A DNA stretch of 64,000 nt from Quadrisphaera granulorum (GTDB lineage: Bacteria > Actinomycetota > Actinomycetes > Actinomycetales > Quadrisphaeraceae): the NCBI RefSeq assembly GCF_003149145.1, contig NZ_QGDQ01000010.1, forward strand, positions 62,001 to 126,000, given 5' to 3'. Shown here in pieces: positions 8,679 to 17,857 of the stretch (the first letter of the stretch is position 1; each line of letters opens with the position of its first letter). Under the pieces are notes generated by a model. That model saw only the letters and a list, made by a program, of their open reading frames with translations, ran no database searches and had not been told where the DNA came from. Made by a program: the position numbers and the translations under genes.

Positions 8679-10361
8679 GGCGTCAACGCGATCTTCCACG
8701 ACTCCTCCGCCGCGCTCGTGGTGGACGGCGTCGTGGTGGCCGCCGCGGAGGAGGAGCGCTTCTCCCGCCGCAAGCACGGCAAGCGTCCGGTGCCGTTCTC
8801 CGCGTGGGAGCTGCCCGAGCTGGCCATGCGCTGGTGTCTGGAGCACGCGGGCCTGACGCCCGGCGACCTCGACGCCGTCGCCTACGGCTACGACCCGTCG
8901 ATGGCGCTGTCCGAGGAGGAGGGGCACGAGCGCGGCCTGCGCGACCCGTGGGACCACCTGCGCACCACGTACGCCCAGCGCGCCGCCGGGTTTCTCGCGA
9001 CGGCGCTGCCGGGAGTGGATCGGGGCAAGGTCGTGTTCGTCCCTCACCACGTCGCGCACGCGGCGAGCTCAGGCCTGGCGGGTCCGTCGACCACGGGCAG
9101 CGTGCTCGTGCTGGACGGGCGCGGCGAGCGCGGCAGCCACCTGGCGGGCCGCTACGTCGACGGCAAGCTCGAGGTGCTCGCCACCACGGAGCTGCCGCAC
9201 TCCCTGGGGCTCGTCTATGAGTCGCTCACCGACCACCTGGGCTTCCTGCGATCCTCCGACGAGTTCAAGGTCATGGCGATGGCGTCCTACGGCACGCCGC
9301 GCCACCTCGAGGCGCTGCGCGAGCACGTGCACGCCACCGGCGACGGCCGGTTCGTGGCCACCGAGCCCGACTGGACACGCTTCGCACCCCGGCGCACGCC
9401 CGCCGAGGCCGCCGGCGCAGAGCTGCCGCAGGAGCACGCCGACCTCGCGGCCTCCGTCCAGGCGCTCACCGAGGAGGTCCTCGTCGACCTCGCGGTCTGG
9501 CTGCACGCACAGACCGGCGACACCCTGCTCACCATGGCCGGGGGCACCGCGCTGAACTGCTTGGCCAACACGAAGATCTGGCAGCGCACCCCGTTCGAGC
9601 GGGTCTGGGTGCAGCCGGCCGCCGGAGACTCCGGCACGGCCCTGGGCGCCGCGCTGCAGGTGGCCGCCGAGCACGGCGACGCGATCCGCCCCATGGGCAC
9701 CGCCGCGCTGGGCCGCGAGTGGAGCGACGAGCAGCTCGCCGACTGGCTGGGCGCCGCCAAGGTGCCGTACACCACGCCCGGCAGCCGCGAGGCGCTGGCC
9801 GAACAGGTCGCCGACGTGCTCGCCGCCGACGGCGTGGTGGCGTGGTTCGACGGGCGCAGCGAGTTCGGACCGCGTGCCCTGGGCCGCCGCTCCCTCATCG
9901 CCCACCCCGGCCACGCGCACAACGTCGAGCGGATGAACGACGTCAAGGGCCGCGAGCAGTTCCGCCCCATCGCCCCGATGGTGCTGGCCGAGCGCGCCAC
10001 CGACGTCTTCGAGAACGGGCCGTTCCCCAGCCCGTACATGCTCTTCGTCCACGACGTGAAGGCCGAGTGGCGCGAGAGGATCCCTGCCGTGACGCACGTC
10101 GACGGCACGGCCCGCATCCAGACCGTCAGCAACGGCACCGTCGGTGAGGACGAGAGCGCGAACCCCGGCGTCCACGCGCTCATCACCGCTTTCGAGAAGC
10201 GCACCGGCCTGCCCGTCGTCGTCAACACCAGTCTCAACACCGCCGGCCGTCCCATGGTCGACGACCCCCGCGACGCGCTCGAGCTGTTCGGGTCCGCCCC
10301 CGTCGACGTGCTGGTCCTCGGTCCGCACCTCGTGCGCCGGCAGTCGCTGTTCGCCTCGTGA
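8667..10361 (+). CDS. NodU/TobZ/CmcH-family O-carbamoyltransferase
   Basis: This enzyme is predicted to transfer a carbamoyl group from carbamoyl phosphate (via carbamoyl-AMP) to a hydroxyl, here probably on a sugar. The 564 residues show both family domains. The N-terminal YrdC-independent, ASKHA-type half carries the metal-binding VPHHVAHAAS motif and a GTALNCLANTK stretch. The C-terminal carbamoyltransferase domain has FGPRALGRRSLIAHP and VKGREQFRPIAPMV. It is the first gene of the overlapped glycan operon, and its stop overlaps the next start as GTGA. Clustering with heptose genes suggests a carbamoylated heptose or other sugar. An antibiotic-type acceptor is the alternative. Confidence 0.93.
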   Translation: MKVLGVNAIFHDSSAALVVDGVVVAAAEEERFSRRKHGKRPVPFSAWELPELAMRWCLEHAGLTPGDLDAVAYGYDPSMALSEEEGHERGLRDPWDHLRTTYAQRAAGFLATALPGVDRGKVVFVPHHVAHAASSGLAGPSTTGSVLVLDGRGERGSHLAGRYVDGKLEVLATTELPHSLGLVYESLTDHLGFLRSSDEFKVMAMASYGTPRHLEALREHVHATGDGRFVATEPDWTRFAPRRTPAEAAGAELPQEHADLAASVQALTEEVLVDLAVWLHAQTGDTLLTMAGGTALNCLANTKIWQRTPFERVWVQPAAGDSGTALGAALQVAAEHGDAIRPMGTAALGREWSDEQLADWLGAAKVPYTTPGSREALAEQVADVLAADGVVAWFDGRSEFGPRALGRRSLIAHPGHAHNVERMNDVKGREQFRPIAPMVLAERATDVFENGPFPSPYMLFVHDVKAEWRERIPAVTHVDGTARIQTVSNGTVGEDESANPGVHALITAFEKRTGLPVVVNTSLNTAGRPMVDDPRDALELFGSAPVDVLVLGPHLVRRQSLFAS

Positions 10362-12037
10362 CACCCGGTGGTGGCGGCCCGCGCTGGGCGGTGGTCGTCC
10401 CGTCGGTCGGCCGCCCCAGCCTGCAGGTGCTGCTCGACTCTCTCGCTCATCAGGACGGCGACGGCGACGGCGACAGCGGCTGCCGCCCGGCGCTCGTCGT
10501 CGTCGTCGACGACCGACAGCTCACCGACGGCGGCTCCGGACCGACAGCGCTGCGGCCGTCCCTGGCGCTCGATGGCGTCGAGCTGGTGATGGTGCGCTCG
10601 GGCGGCCGCGGCCCGGCGGCCGCCCGCAACCTCGGGTGGCGCACCGCCGCCGCCCGCGTCGACGGCCTGATGTGGGTGGCTTTCGTCGACGACGACGTCG
10701 AGCTGCCGCCGGCGTGGTCGCGCGAGCTGCGCGCTGACCTCGCTGCCGCGGACGGGGACGGCGGCGCGGGCGGTCGGCCTGTCGGCGGGTCGCAGGGGCG
10801 CCTGCTCGTGCCGCTGCCCGCCGGTCGGCGGCCGACGGACTGGGAGCGCGGCACCGCCGGCCTGCAGCACGCGGCGTGGGCGACCGCGGACATGGCCTAC
10901 CGCCTCGACGCGCTCGTGGCCGTGGGCGGGTTCGACGAGCGGTTCCCCCGGGCCTACCGGGAGGACGCCGACCTCGCCCTGCGCGTCGAGCGCGCCGGCT
11001 GGTCGCTGGTGCGCGGTGAGCGCACTGCGGTGCACCCCGTGCGCCCCGCGGACGACCTCGTGAGCCTGCGCGTGCAGCGCGGCAACGCCGACGACGTGCT
11101 CATGGCGGCCCTGCACGGCCCGACGTGGCGTCGCGATGCGCAGGCCCCGCCCGGGCGGCTGCGCTGGCACGTCGCGACGACGGCGGCGCTGGCCCTCGCG
11201 GGTCTCGGTGCGCTGGCGGGGCGGCGCCGCACCGCGGCGCTCGGCGCCCTGGCGTGGGTGGGGCTCACCGCCGACTTCGCGTGGCGGCGCATCGCCCCCG
11301 GTCCGCGCGACGCCGCCGAGGTGCGCCGGATGGTGGTGACGTCGGCCGCGATCCCGGTGGCCGCCGTCCGGCACCGGCTGGCCGCGCTGTGGCGCTGGCA
11401 CCGGCCGGGCGCCCGGCCACCGGCGCCGTGGCCGGCCGCGCAGCGCGACGAGCCGCTGGCCGCCGTCCTCTTCGACCGGGACGGCACGCTCGTGCACGAC
11501 GTCCCCTACAACGGCGACCCCGCGCAGGTGCGCCTCGTCGACGGCGCCGTCGAGGCGCTCGACCGCGTGCGGGCAGCCGGGCTGCGGACCGGCCTGGTCA
11601 CCAACCAGTCCGGCATCGCCCGCGGGATCATCACGCGCGATGCGGCCGACGCCGTCACCGCCGAGGTGGTCCGCCAGGTGGGCGGGCTCGACGTGGTGAT
11701 GACCTGTCCGCACGGCCCCGACCGTCTCGAGGGGGCGTGCGCGTGCCGCAAACCCGGCCCCGGGATGGTGCTCGAGGCCGCCCGGCTGCTCGGGGTGCCC
11801 ACCTCGCGCGTCGCGGTGGTCGGGGACATCGCCGCCGACGTGGGCGCCGCGGTGGCCGCCGGCGCTCGAGGGGTGCTCGTCCCGACGCCCGTGACACGCT
11901 CCACCGAAGTCACCGCGGCGCGCGCCGCGGCCGCCAGCGGCGGCCCCGTGCTCGGGGTGACCACCGACCTGACCAGCGCCGTCGACCTGCTGCTCGGCGC
12001 CCGGACCCGCCCCTCGACGTCCGGAAGGACCGCATGA
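10358..12037 (+). CDS. Fusion: GT2 glycosyltransferase plus HAD-IIIA heptose-bisphosphate phosphatase (GmhB-like)
   Basis: Residues about 8-240 form a GT-A glycosyltransferase (VVVPSVGRPSLQVLL, then the metal-binding FVDDDVELP, then GGFDERFPRAYREDADLALR). Residues about 265-320 are hydrophobic and may lie on or in the membrane. Residues about 365-540 are a HAD-IIIA phosphatase with the nucleophile motif FDRDGTLVHD, the Thr motif LVTNQSGIARG, the zinc-binding CPH...CACRKPGPGM and VVGDIAADV. That set matches GmhB, which removes the 7-phosphate of heptose 1,7-bisphosphate. The GTG start overlaps the previous stop, and its own stop overlaps the GT9 gene. A transferase and a sugar-nucleotide pathway enzyme on one chain is unusual. 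Confidence 0.88.
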   Translation: MTPGGGGPRWAVVVPSVGRPSLQVLLDSLAHQDGDGDGDSGCRPALVVVVDDRQLTDGGSGPTALRPSLALDGVELVMVRSGGRGPAAARNLGWRTAAARVDGLMWVAFVDDDVELPPAWSRELRADLAAADGDGGAGGRPVGGSQGRLLVPLPAGRRPTDWERGTAGLQHAAWATADMAYRLDALVAVGGFDERFPRAYREDADLALRVERAGWSLVRGERTAVHPVRPADDLVSLRVQRGNADDVLMAALHGPTWRRDAQAPPGRLRWHVATTAALALAGLGALAGRRRTAALGALAWVGLTADFAWRRIAPGPRDAAEVRRMVVTSAAIPVAAVRHRLAALWRWHRPGARPPAPWPAAQRDEPLAAVLFDRDGTLVHDVPYNGDPAQVRLVDGAVEALDRVRAAGLRTGLVTNQSGIARGIITRDAADAVTAEVVRQVGGLDVVMTCPHGPDRLEGACACRKPGPGMVLEAARLLGVPTSRVAVVGDIAADVGAAVAAGARGVLVPTPVTRSTEVTAARAAAASGGPVLGVTTDLTSAVDLLLGARTRPSTSGRTA

Positions 12038-13224
12038 GCGCCACCCAGCAGGACCCCCAGCAAGACCCCCAGCAGGACCCGAGGCGCGTGCTCGCCGTCC
12101 GCCTGGACAGCGACGGCGACGTCCTCATGACAGGCCCCGCCATCGCCGCCCTGCGGTGCGGCCCGCGCGGCACCGAGGTCGAGCAGCTCGACCTGCTCGC
12201 CGCGCCCGGCGGCGCGGGCGCCGCGCGCCTGCTGCCCGGCATCGACGAGGTGCTCGTCGCCGACGTCCCGTGGTCGGGCTACCAGCCTCCGGCCCCGGAC
12301 GCCGAGGCGCTCACCGCCCTCGTCGAGCAGCTGCGCCAGCGCTCCTACGACGAGGTGGTCGTCTTCACGTCCTTCCACCAGAGCCCGCTGCCGATGGCGC
12401 TCATCGCCCGGCTGGCGGGGGTGCCCCGCGTCATCGCCGCCAGCGACGACTACCCCGGCTCCCTGCTCGACCTGCGACACAAGCGCCCCGGCAACCCTGA
12501 CGGCACCGGCGGCGAGCACGAGGTGATCGCGAGCCTCGGGCTGGTCGCCGCCAGTGGCCGTGCCATCCCGGACGACCCGCGGATGGCCCTGCGCCGCCCG
12601 CTGCCGGAGGTTCCGGCCTGGCTCCTGGAGCGCGGCCCGTCGGCCGCCACTGGTCAGGGCGCCGGTCAGCAGGGTGCGCTGGTGGTCGTTCACCCGGGCG
12701 CCTCGGTGCCGGCGCGCGCGGCCCGGCCCGACGTCGTCGCCCGCGCCACCCGCGCCCTCGTCGAGGCCGGGCACCACGTGGTGGTGACCGGCGGCCCGGG
12801 CGAGGTGGAGCTCACGGGCCGCGTCGCGGCGGCGGCACCGGGCGCCGTCGACTCCGGCGGTCGCACATCCCTCGCAGAGCTGGCCGCGCTGCTGGACGCC
12901 GCGGACGTCGTCGTCGTCGGCAACACCGGTCCCGCGCACCTCGCCGCGGCGGTCGGCACCCCGGTGGCCAGCCTGTTCTCCGCGGTGATGCCCGTGGAGC
13001 GGTGGGCGCCGTTCGGGGTGCCGGTCGTCATCCTCGGTGACCTCGACGCCCCCTGCCGCCTCACGCGCGCCCAGCGCTGTCCGGTCGGTGACGGCACGGC
13101 CCACCCGTGTCTCGACGTCTCCCCGCAGGCCGTCGTGGCGGCCGTGGCGGACCTCGCCTCCGGACGCGTGCCCGTGCCTGCTCCCGCGCGACCGATCCGC
13201 GTCGAGGCAGGTCAGGCGCTGTGA
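12034..13224 (+). CDS. GT9 family glycosyltransferase (ADP-heptose:heptosyltransferase-like)
   Basis: This 396-residue protein has the GT-B fold of lipopolysaccharide heptosyltransferases: an N-terminal RVLAVRLDSDGDVLMTGPAI stretch, then VVHPGASVPARAARPD at the start of the nucleotide-binding half. The diagnostic VGNTGPAHLAAAVGTPV follows. A Gln/Asp-rich N-terminal tail (QQDPQQDPQQDP) is low complexity. Because the pathway genes for ADP-heptose are in the same operon, ADP-heptose is the expected donor. The acceptor cannot be lipid A in this lineage and is unknown. Both ends overlap the neighbouring genes by four bases. Confidence 0.9.
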   Translation: MSATQQDPQQDPQQDPRRVLAVRLDSDGDVLMTGPAIAALRCGPRGTEVEQLDLLAAPGGAGAARLLPGIDEVLVADVPWSGYQPPAPDAEALTALVEQLRQRSYDEVVVFTSFHQSPLPMALIARLAGVPRVIAASDDYPGSLLDLRHKRPGNPDGTGGEHEVIASLGLVAASGRAIPDDPRMALRRPLPEVPAWLLERGPSAATGQGAGQQGALVVVHPGASVPARAARPDVVARATRALVEAGHHVVVTGGPGEVELTGRVAAAAPGAVDSGGRTSLAELAALLDAADVVVVGNTGPAHLAAAVGTPVASLFSAVMPVERWAPFGVPVVILGDLDAPCRLTRAQRCPVGDGTAHPCLDVSPQAVVAAVADLASGRVPVPAPARPIRVEAGQAL

Positions 13225-14276
13225 GGGGCGGCGCGCGACCCCTGAGGGTGCTGATCTGGCACGTCCACGGCTCGTGGACGACGGCTTTCGTGCAGGGTCG
13301 CCACACCTACCTCGTGCCCGTGCTCCCCGACCGCGGCCCCGACGGACGCGGCCGCGCCCGCACCTGGGACTGGCCGGCTTCCGTGCGCGAGGTCACGCCC
13401 GAGCAGCTCGGGGCGTCGGCGACGGGGGGTGGCGACGTGCGCCCCGACGTCGTTGTCCTCCAACGCCCCCACGAGGCGGCGCTGCTCCGGGAGTGGACGG
13501 GGCTGCGGGCCGGGGTCGACGTGGCCGCCGTCTACGTCGAGCACGACTCCCCCCGCGAGCACGCCGTCCGCTCCCGCCACCCCCTCGCCGGGGGTCTGGT
13601 GCACGACGACGACGGCAGCGGTGGGCGGCCGGTGCCCGTCCCCGTGGTGCACGTCACGCACTTCAACGCACTCATGTGGGACTGCGGCGACGCCCCGACC
13701 CGGGTGGTCGAGCACGGCGTCGTCGACCCCGGGCACCTCGCCACCGGGGAGCGCGCCTCGCTCGCCGTGGTGGTCAACGAGCCGGTGCGCCGCTGGCGCG
13801 TGGCCGGCACCGACCTCGTGGTGGACCTCGCCCGGCGGGTGCCGCTGGACGTGTACGGCATGGGGATGGATGCGCTGCAGCAGGCGGCGCCCCACCTCGC
13901 CGGACACCTCCACGAGGACCTGCCGCAGGCACGGATGCACGCCGAGGTGGCCCGCCACCGCGCGTACTTCCACCCCTATCGGTGGACGAGCCTCGGGCTG
14001 GCGCTCGTGGAGGCCATGACGATGGGGCTGCCCGTGCTGGCCCTGGCGACCACGGCGGCGCCGGAGTCGGTGCCGCCGGAGGCGGGGTTCCTGAGCACGG
14101 ATCCCGCCGCGCTGGAGCGGACGGCGCAGCGCTGGCTGGCCGACCCCGCCGAAGCGCGAGAGCGTGGGCTGGCCGCCCGCGAGCACGCTCTGCGCCGCTT
14201 CGGGCTGGCGCGCTTCCTTGCCGACTGGGACGACGTCCTCGACGACATCACGGGAGGCGCCGGGGTCCAGCAGTAG
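13221..14276 (+). CDS. GT4-like glycosyltransferase
   Basis: This 351-residue protein starts at a GTG that overlaps the GT9 stop. The C-terminal half carries the retaining GT-B pattern (YFHPYRWTSLGLALVEAMTMGLPVLAL), with the EX7E-like Glu in LALVEAM. The N-terminal domain (VLIWHVHGSWTTAFVQGRHTY) resembles transferases found in actinobacterial heptose/carbamoyltransferase loci. It probably adds one sugar of the same glycan. The donor is not predictable. The segment between the two halves is shorter than in typical GT4 enzymes. Confidence 0.83.
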   Translation: MRGGARPLRVLIWHVHGSWTTAFVQGRHTYLVPVLPDRGPDGRGRARTWDWPASVREVTPEQLGASATGGGDVRPDVVVLQRPHEAALLREWTGLRAGVDVAAVYVEHDSPREHAVRSRHPLAGGLVHDDDGSGGRPVPVPVVHVTHFNALMWDCGDAPTRVVEHGVVDPGHLATGERASLAVVVNEPVRRWRVAGTDLVVDLARRVPLDVYGMGMDALQQAAPHLAGHLHEDLPQARMHAEVARHRAYFHPYRWTSLGLALVEAMTMGLPVLALATTAAPESVPPEAGFLSTDPAALERTAQRWLADPAEARERGLAAREHALRRFGLARFLADWDDVLDDITGGAGVQQ

Positions 14277-14328
14277 GCCCCCGGGGTCGAACCCACGGCC
14301 CCTCCTGGCTCTACCCAGGAGACACCGC

Positions 14329-15648
14329 ATGAGGATCGCGATGGTCTCCGAGCACGCCAGCCCGCTGGCCGTCCTCGGAGGGGTCGACGCCGGCGGCCAG
14401 AACGTGCACGTCGCCGCACTGGCGCAGGCGCTGGCCGCCCGTGGACACGAGGTGGAGGTGTACACGCGCCGCGACGCGCCGGACCTGCCACCGCGCGTGG
14501 CCATGGGACCGGGCGTGGAGGTGGTCCACGTCGACGCCGGACCCGCCCGGCCGGTACCCAAGGACGACCTGCTGCCGTGGATGCCGGCGTTCGCCGCGTG
14601 GCTGCAGCGCGCCTGGTCTCCCCGGGGCGGCAGAGGGCTCGGCGGCAGACGGCCCGATGTCGTGCACGGCCACTTCTGGATGTCCGGCCTGGCGTCGCTG
14701 GAGGCGGGCCGCGCGCTCGGTGTGCCCGTGGTGCAGACCTTCCACGCGCTCGGGTCGGTGAAGCGTCGCCACCAGGGCGACCACGACACTTCCCCGCCGC
14801 AGCGCGTCGCACTGGAGGCGTCGCTGGTCCGCGACGTCGACCTGGTGGTGGCGACCTGCCGCGACGAGGTGGCCGAACTGGACGCCCTGGCCACGCCGCG
14901 GCGCCGCCCCGCGGTGGTGCCGTGCGGGGTGGACGTCCAGCACTTCACCCCCGACGGGCTCGCCGAGCCGCGCGCCGCCGGCAGCCCCCGGTTCCGCATG
15001 GTGAGTGTCGGCCGGCTCGTGGAGCGCAAGGGCGTCGAGACCGCCGTCCGGGCCCTCGCCGTGCTGCCCGACGTCGAGCTCGTGGTGGCCGGCGGTCCCC
15101 CGCCGCACGAGCTGCACCTCGACCCCGAGGCCGTGCGTTTGCGCAGTGTTGCGCGCTCGCTGGGCGTGGCCGACCGGCTGCTGCTCGTGGGTCAGGTGGA
15201 GCAGCCCGACGTGCCCCGGCTGCTGCGCTCGGCCGATGTGTCCGTCAACGTGCCCTGGTACGAGCCGTTCGGCATCGCCCCCCTGGAGGCCATGGCGTGC
15301 GGCCTCCCGGTGGTCGGTACGGCGGTGGGCGGCCTTCTCGACACCGTCACCGAGGGCGCCACCGGCGCGCTCGTGGAACCGCGTGACACCGCCGCGCTCG
15401 CCGCCGTCATCCGTGACCTCCTCGACGACCCGGCCCGTCGCCGCCGCTGGGGACGAGCAGGACGACGACGGGCCGTCGCGCACTACGGCTGGGACCGCGT
15501 GGCGGCATCGACCGAGGACGCTTACGGTCGAGCGCAGCGGGGCTCTGCCCGGCGATCTGCGCCAATGCCCTCGACCACTCCCACCCGCCGGGTGCCGTCG
15601 GTGATGGGTGCCTCGGCGCTGCACTTCGACGAGCAGGAGGCGGTGTGA
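14329..15648 (+). CDS. GT4 family glycosyltransferase
   Basis: This 439-residue GT-B transferase resembles MshA/SucP-type GT4 enzymes: MVSEHASPL...GGVDAGGQNVHVAALAQALAARGH at the N terminus, and SVGRLVERKGVETAVRAL and VNVPWYEPFGIAPLEAMACG in the C-terminal domain. The last carries the catalytic EX7E pair. The ATG is preceded by CCAGGAGA. The last 40 residues are low-complexity Ser/Pro/Arg sequence and may be disordered. A 52-base gap separates it from the previous gene, the only real gap in the operon, and its stop overlaps the next start. Confidence 0.92.
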   Translation: MRIAMVSEHASPLAVLGGVDAGGQNVHVAALAQALAARGHEVEVYTRRDAPDLPPRVAMGPGVEVVHVDAGPARPVPKDDLLPWMPAFAAWLQRAWSPRGGRGLGGRRPDVVHGHFWMSGLASLEAGRALGVPVVQTFHALGSVKRRHQGDHDTSPPQRVALEASLVRDVDLVVATCRDEVAELDALATPRRRPAVVPCGVDVQHFTPDGLAEPRAAGSPRFRMVSVGRLVERKGVETAVRALAVLPDVELVVAGGPPPHELHLDPEAVRLRSVARSLGVADRLLLVGQVEQPDVPRLLRSADVSVNVPWYEPFGIAPLEAMACGLPVVGTAVGGLLDTVTEGATGALVEPRDTAALAAVIRDLLDDPARRRRWGRAGRRRAVAHYGWDRVAASTEDAYGRAQRGSARRSAPMPSTTPTRRVPSVMGASALHFDEQEAV

Positions 15649-17822
15649 GCACCACGGACGCTCCCGACCACGGCATGGACCCCACCCCCGCGGCTGACTG
15701 GCTCACCGCCCACCGCGGTGAGGTCGAGGCGACCCTCGGCGGGCTGCTCGGTGCGGCGGAGCAGCTCAACGCGTGGGGCCGCCACCTCGCCGCCGTCCTC
15801 GGCGGTGGCGGTCGCCTGCTCGCGGCCGGCAATGGCGGCAGCGCCGCCGAGGCGCAGCACCTCACGGCCGAGCTGGTCGGCAGGTTCGTCGCCGAGCGCC
15901 GGCCGCTGTCGGCCATCGCCCTGCACGCCGAGACGTCCTCCACGACCGCCATCGGCAACGACTACGGCGCCGCCGAGGTCTTCGCGCGCCAGGTGCAGGC
16001 CCACGGCCGCCCCGGTGACGTGCTGCTGCTGCTCTCGACGTCGGGACGCAGCGAGAACGTCGTGCGCGCCGCTCAGGCCGGTCGCCGCGCCGGGCTGCGG
16101 GTGTGGGCGCTCACCGGCCCCGGCGTCAGCCCGCTCGGCGAGGCCAGTGACGACGTGCTGCGCGTCGGCGCGCCCGGTGCGTCGACGTCGGCGGTGCAGG
16201 AGGGCCACCTCGTGGCCGTGCACGCGCTGTGCGCCGCCGTCGATGCGCACCTGCTGGGCACCACTGCGACGGCGAAGATCGCGGAGACGCCCGCCCCGGC
16301 TACCGCTGTTGCAGCACCGGCGGTGACCTCGGAACCGCTCGACCTCCGCACTCCCGCCGACCGCCGCCCTCGCGCCGCGGGAGCGCGCCGGCCGCGGCCG
16401 CGCGTCGTCGTCGTCGGTGACGCCGTGCTCGACAGGGACCTCCTCGGGCGCAGCGACCGGGTGGCACCCGACGCGCCCGTGCCTGTCGTCGACCTGCACG
16501 GCGTCGACGAGAGCCCCGGCGGCGCCGGGCTCACCGCGCTGCTGGTGGCGGGTCTCGCCCAGACCACGCTGGTCGCCCCGGTCGCCGACGACGACGCGGG
16601 CCGCCGCCTGCGCGACGCCCTGACCGGCTTCGCCGGAGCCGACGGCGGGGTGGAGGTGCTTCATCTCGGTCACGCCGGTGGCACCCGCACCAAGACCCGC
16701 GTCAGGGTGGCCGGCCAGTCGCTGGTCCGCCTCGACGAGGGCGGCCCCGGCACCCCCACCGACGTCGACGCCGCCCAGCTCACCGCGGTGCTGGCTCAGG
16801 CCGACGTCGTGCTGGTCAGCGACTACGGGGCGGGCACCACCCGCGACCCGGTGGTGCGCGCCGCGCTGACCGATGTCGCCCGCCGGGTGCCCGTCGTGTG
16901 GGACCCACACCCCCGCGGTGGCGTTCCGGTGCCCGGCTGCGCACTGGTCACCCCGAACCTCGCCGAGGCGCGCGCTGCGGCGTCGCCCGCGGTGGCCGGT
17001 GCCTCGCCCGACATCCTCGCCGAGCACCTCGCCTCCACATGGGGCGTGCGCGGTGTGGTGGTGACCACCGGCGCGCAGGGTGCGTGGCTGGCCTCCCCCG
17101 GCACCGAAGCGATGTTCGCGCCGGCCGCTGTGGTGGCCGGCGGCGACCCGTGCGGCGCGGGCGACAGGTTCGCTGCGTCCGCCGCGGTGTCGCTGGCCAG
17201 CGGCCGGGTGCCGTCCGAGGCCGTCGTGGCGGCCGTCGCCGACGCGTCCGCGTGGGTCGCGGCGGGCGGGGCGTCCGGCTGGCGCGCAGCGCAGCGAGAA
17301 GCCGCCTCCCTGGACGATGCTGCCGCCGCGGCCGGCGACGGCGGAATCGCAGCGCCGCGCACCGCGGCCGACGTCGTCGCCCGGGTCCGCGCCACCGGCG
17401 GCACGGTGGTCGCCACGGGCGGCTGCTTCGACGTGCTGCACGCCGGGCACGTCGCCACGCTGGAGGCAGCGCGCCGACTGGGCGACGCCCTCGTCGTCCT
17501 GCTCAACGCCGACTCCTCCGTGCGCCGGCTCAAGGGCCCCACCCGGCCCGTCAACGACGAGGTGGACCGGGCCCGCGTGCTCGCGGCGCTCGACTGCGTG
17601 GACGCCGTCGTCGTCTTCTCCGAGGACGACCCCCGCGCGGCACTGGCCGAGCTGCGCCCGGACGTGTGGGCCAAGGGCGGTGACTACGGCGGCGCCGAGC
17701 TGCCCGAGGCGCCGCTCGTGCGCAGCTGGGGTGGCCGCGTGGTGCTGCTGCCGTACCTCGACGGACGCTCCACCACGTCCATCCTCGCCCGTGGTGCCGT
17801 CCCCGCGGCGGCGGCCGACTAG
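15645..17822 (+). CDS. Three-domain fusion GmhA-HldE: sedoheptulose-7-phosphate isomerase, heptose-7-P kinase, heptose-1-P adenylyltransferase
   Basis: The 725-residue chain carries three consecutive enzymes of ADP-D-glycero-beta-D-manno-heptose synthesis. Residues about 20-200 are a SIS-domain GmhA (AAGNGGSAAEAQHL, LLLLSTSGRSENVV, and a late His in QEGHLVAVHALC). A Pro/Ala linker spans about 205-245. Residues about 248-565 are a PfkB-type kinase (VVVGDAVLDRDLLG, SPGGAGLTALL, DPCGAGDRFAASAAV). Residues about 585-715 are a nucleotidyltransferase with GGCFDVLHAGHVATLEAARR and a KGGDYG motif. HldE kinase-transferase fusions are known, but having GmhA on the same chain is less usual. With the GmhB domain two genes upstream, the set is complete except for an HldD epimerase. 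The 6-epimerised L-glycero form is thus not expected from this locus. Confidence 0.92.
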   Translation: MSTTDAPDHGMDPTPAADWLTAHRGEVEATLGGLLGAAEQLNAWGRHLAAVLGGGGRLLAAGNGGSAAEAQHLTAELVGRFVAERRPLSAIALHAETSSTTAIGNDYGAAEVFARQVQAHGRPGDVLLLLSTSGRSENVVRAAQAGRRAGLRVWALTGPGVSPLGEASDDVLRVGAPGASTSAVQEGHLVAVHALCAAVDAHLLGTTATAKIAETPAPATAVAAPAVTSEPLDLRTPADRRPRAAGARRPRPRVVVVGDAVLDRDLLGRSDRVAPDAPVPVVDLHGVDESPGGAGLTALLVAGLAQTTLVAPVADDDAGRRLRDALTGFAGADGGVEVLHLGHAGGTRTKTRVRVAGQSLVRLDEGGPGTPTDVDAAQLTAVLAQADVVLVSDYGAGTTRDPVVRAALTDVARRVPVVWDPHPRGGVPVPGCALVTPNLAEARAAASPAVAGASPDILAEHLASTWGVRGVVVTTGAQGAWLASPGTEAMFAPAAVVAGGDPCGAGDRFAASAAVSLASGRVPSEAVVAAVADASAWVAAGGASGWRAAQREAASLDDAAAAAGDGGIAAPRTAADVVARVRATGGTVVATGGCFDVLHAGHVATLEAARRLGDALVVLLNADSSVRRLKGPTRPVNDEVDRARVLAALDCVDAVVVFSEDDPRAALAELRPDVWAKGGDYGGAELPEAPLVRSWGGRVVLLPYLDGRSTTSILARGAVPAAAAD

Positions 17823-17857
17823 ACCGCGAGCGTCGCTCGCGCAGGTACCGTGATCCG

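Noticed and set aside
9287-11713. Open frame of about 800 codons on the minus strand opposite the carbamoyltransferase and GT2-GmhB genes
   Set aside because: Composition is Arg/Gly/His-rich with no domain, and it is an out-of-frame shadow of two well-supported genes. Long antisense frames are expected at this G+C content.
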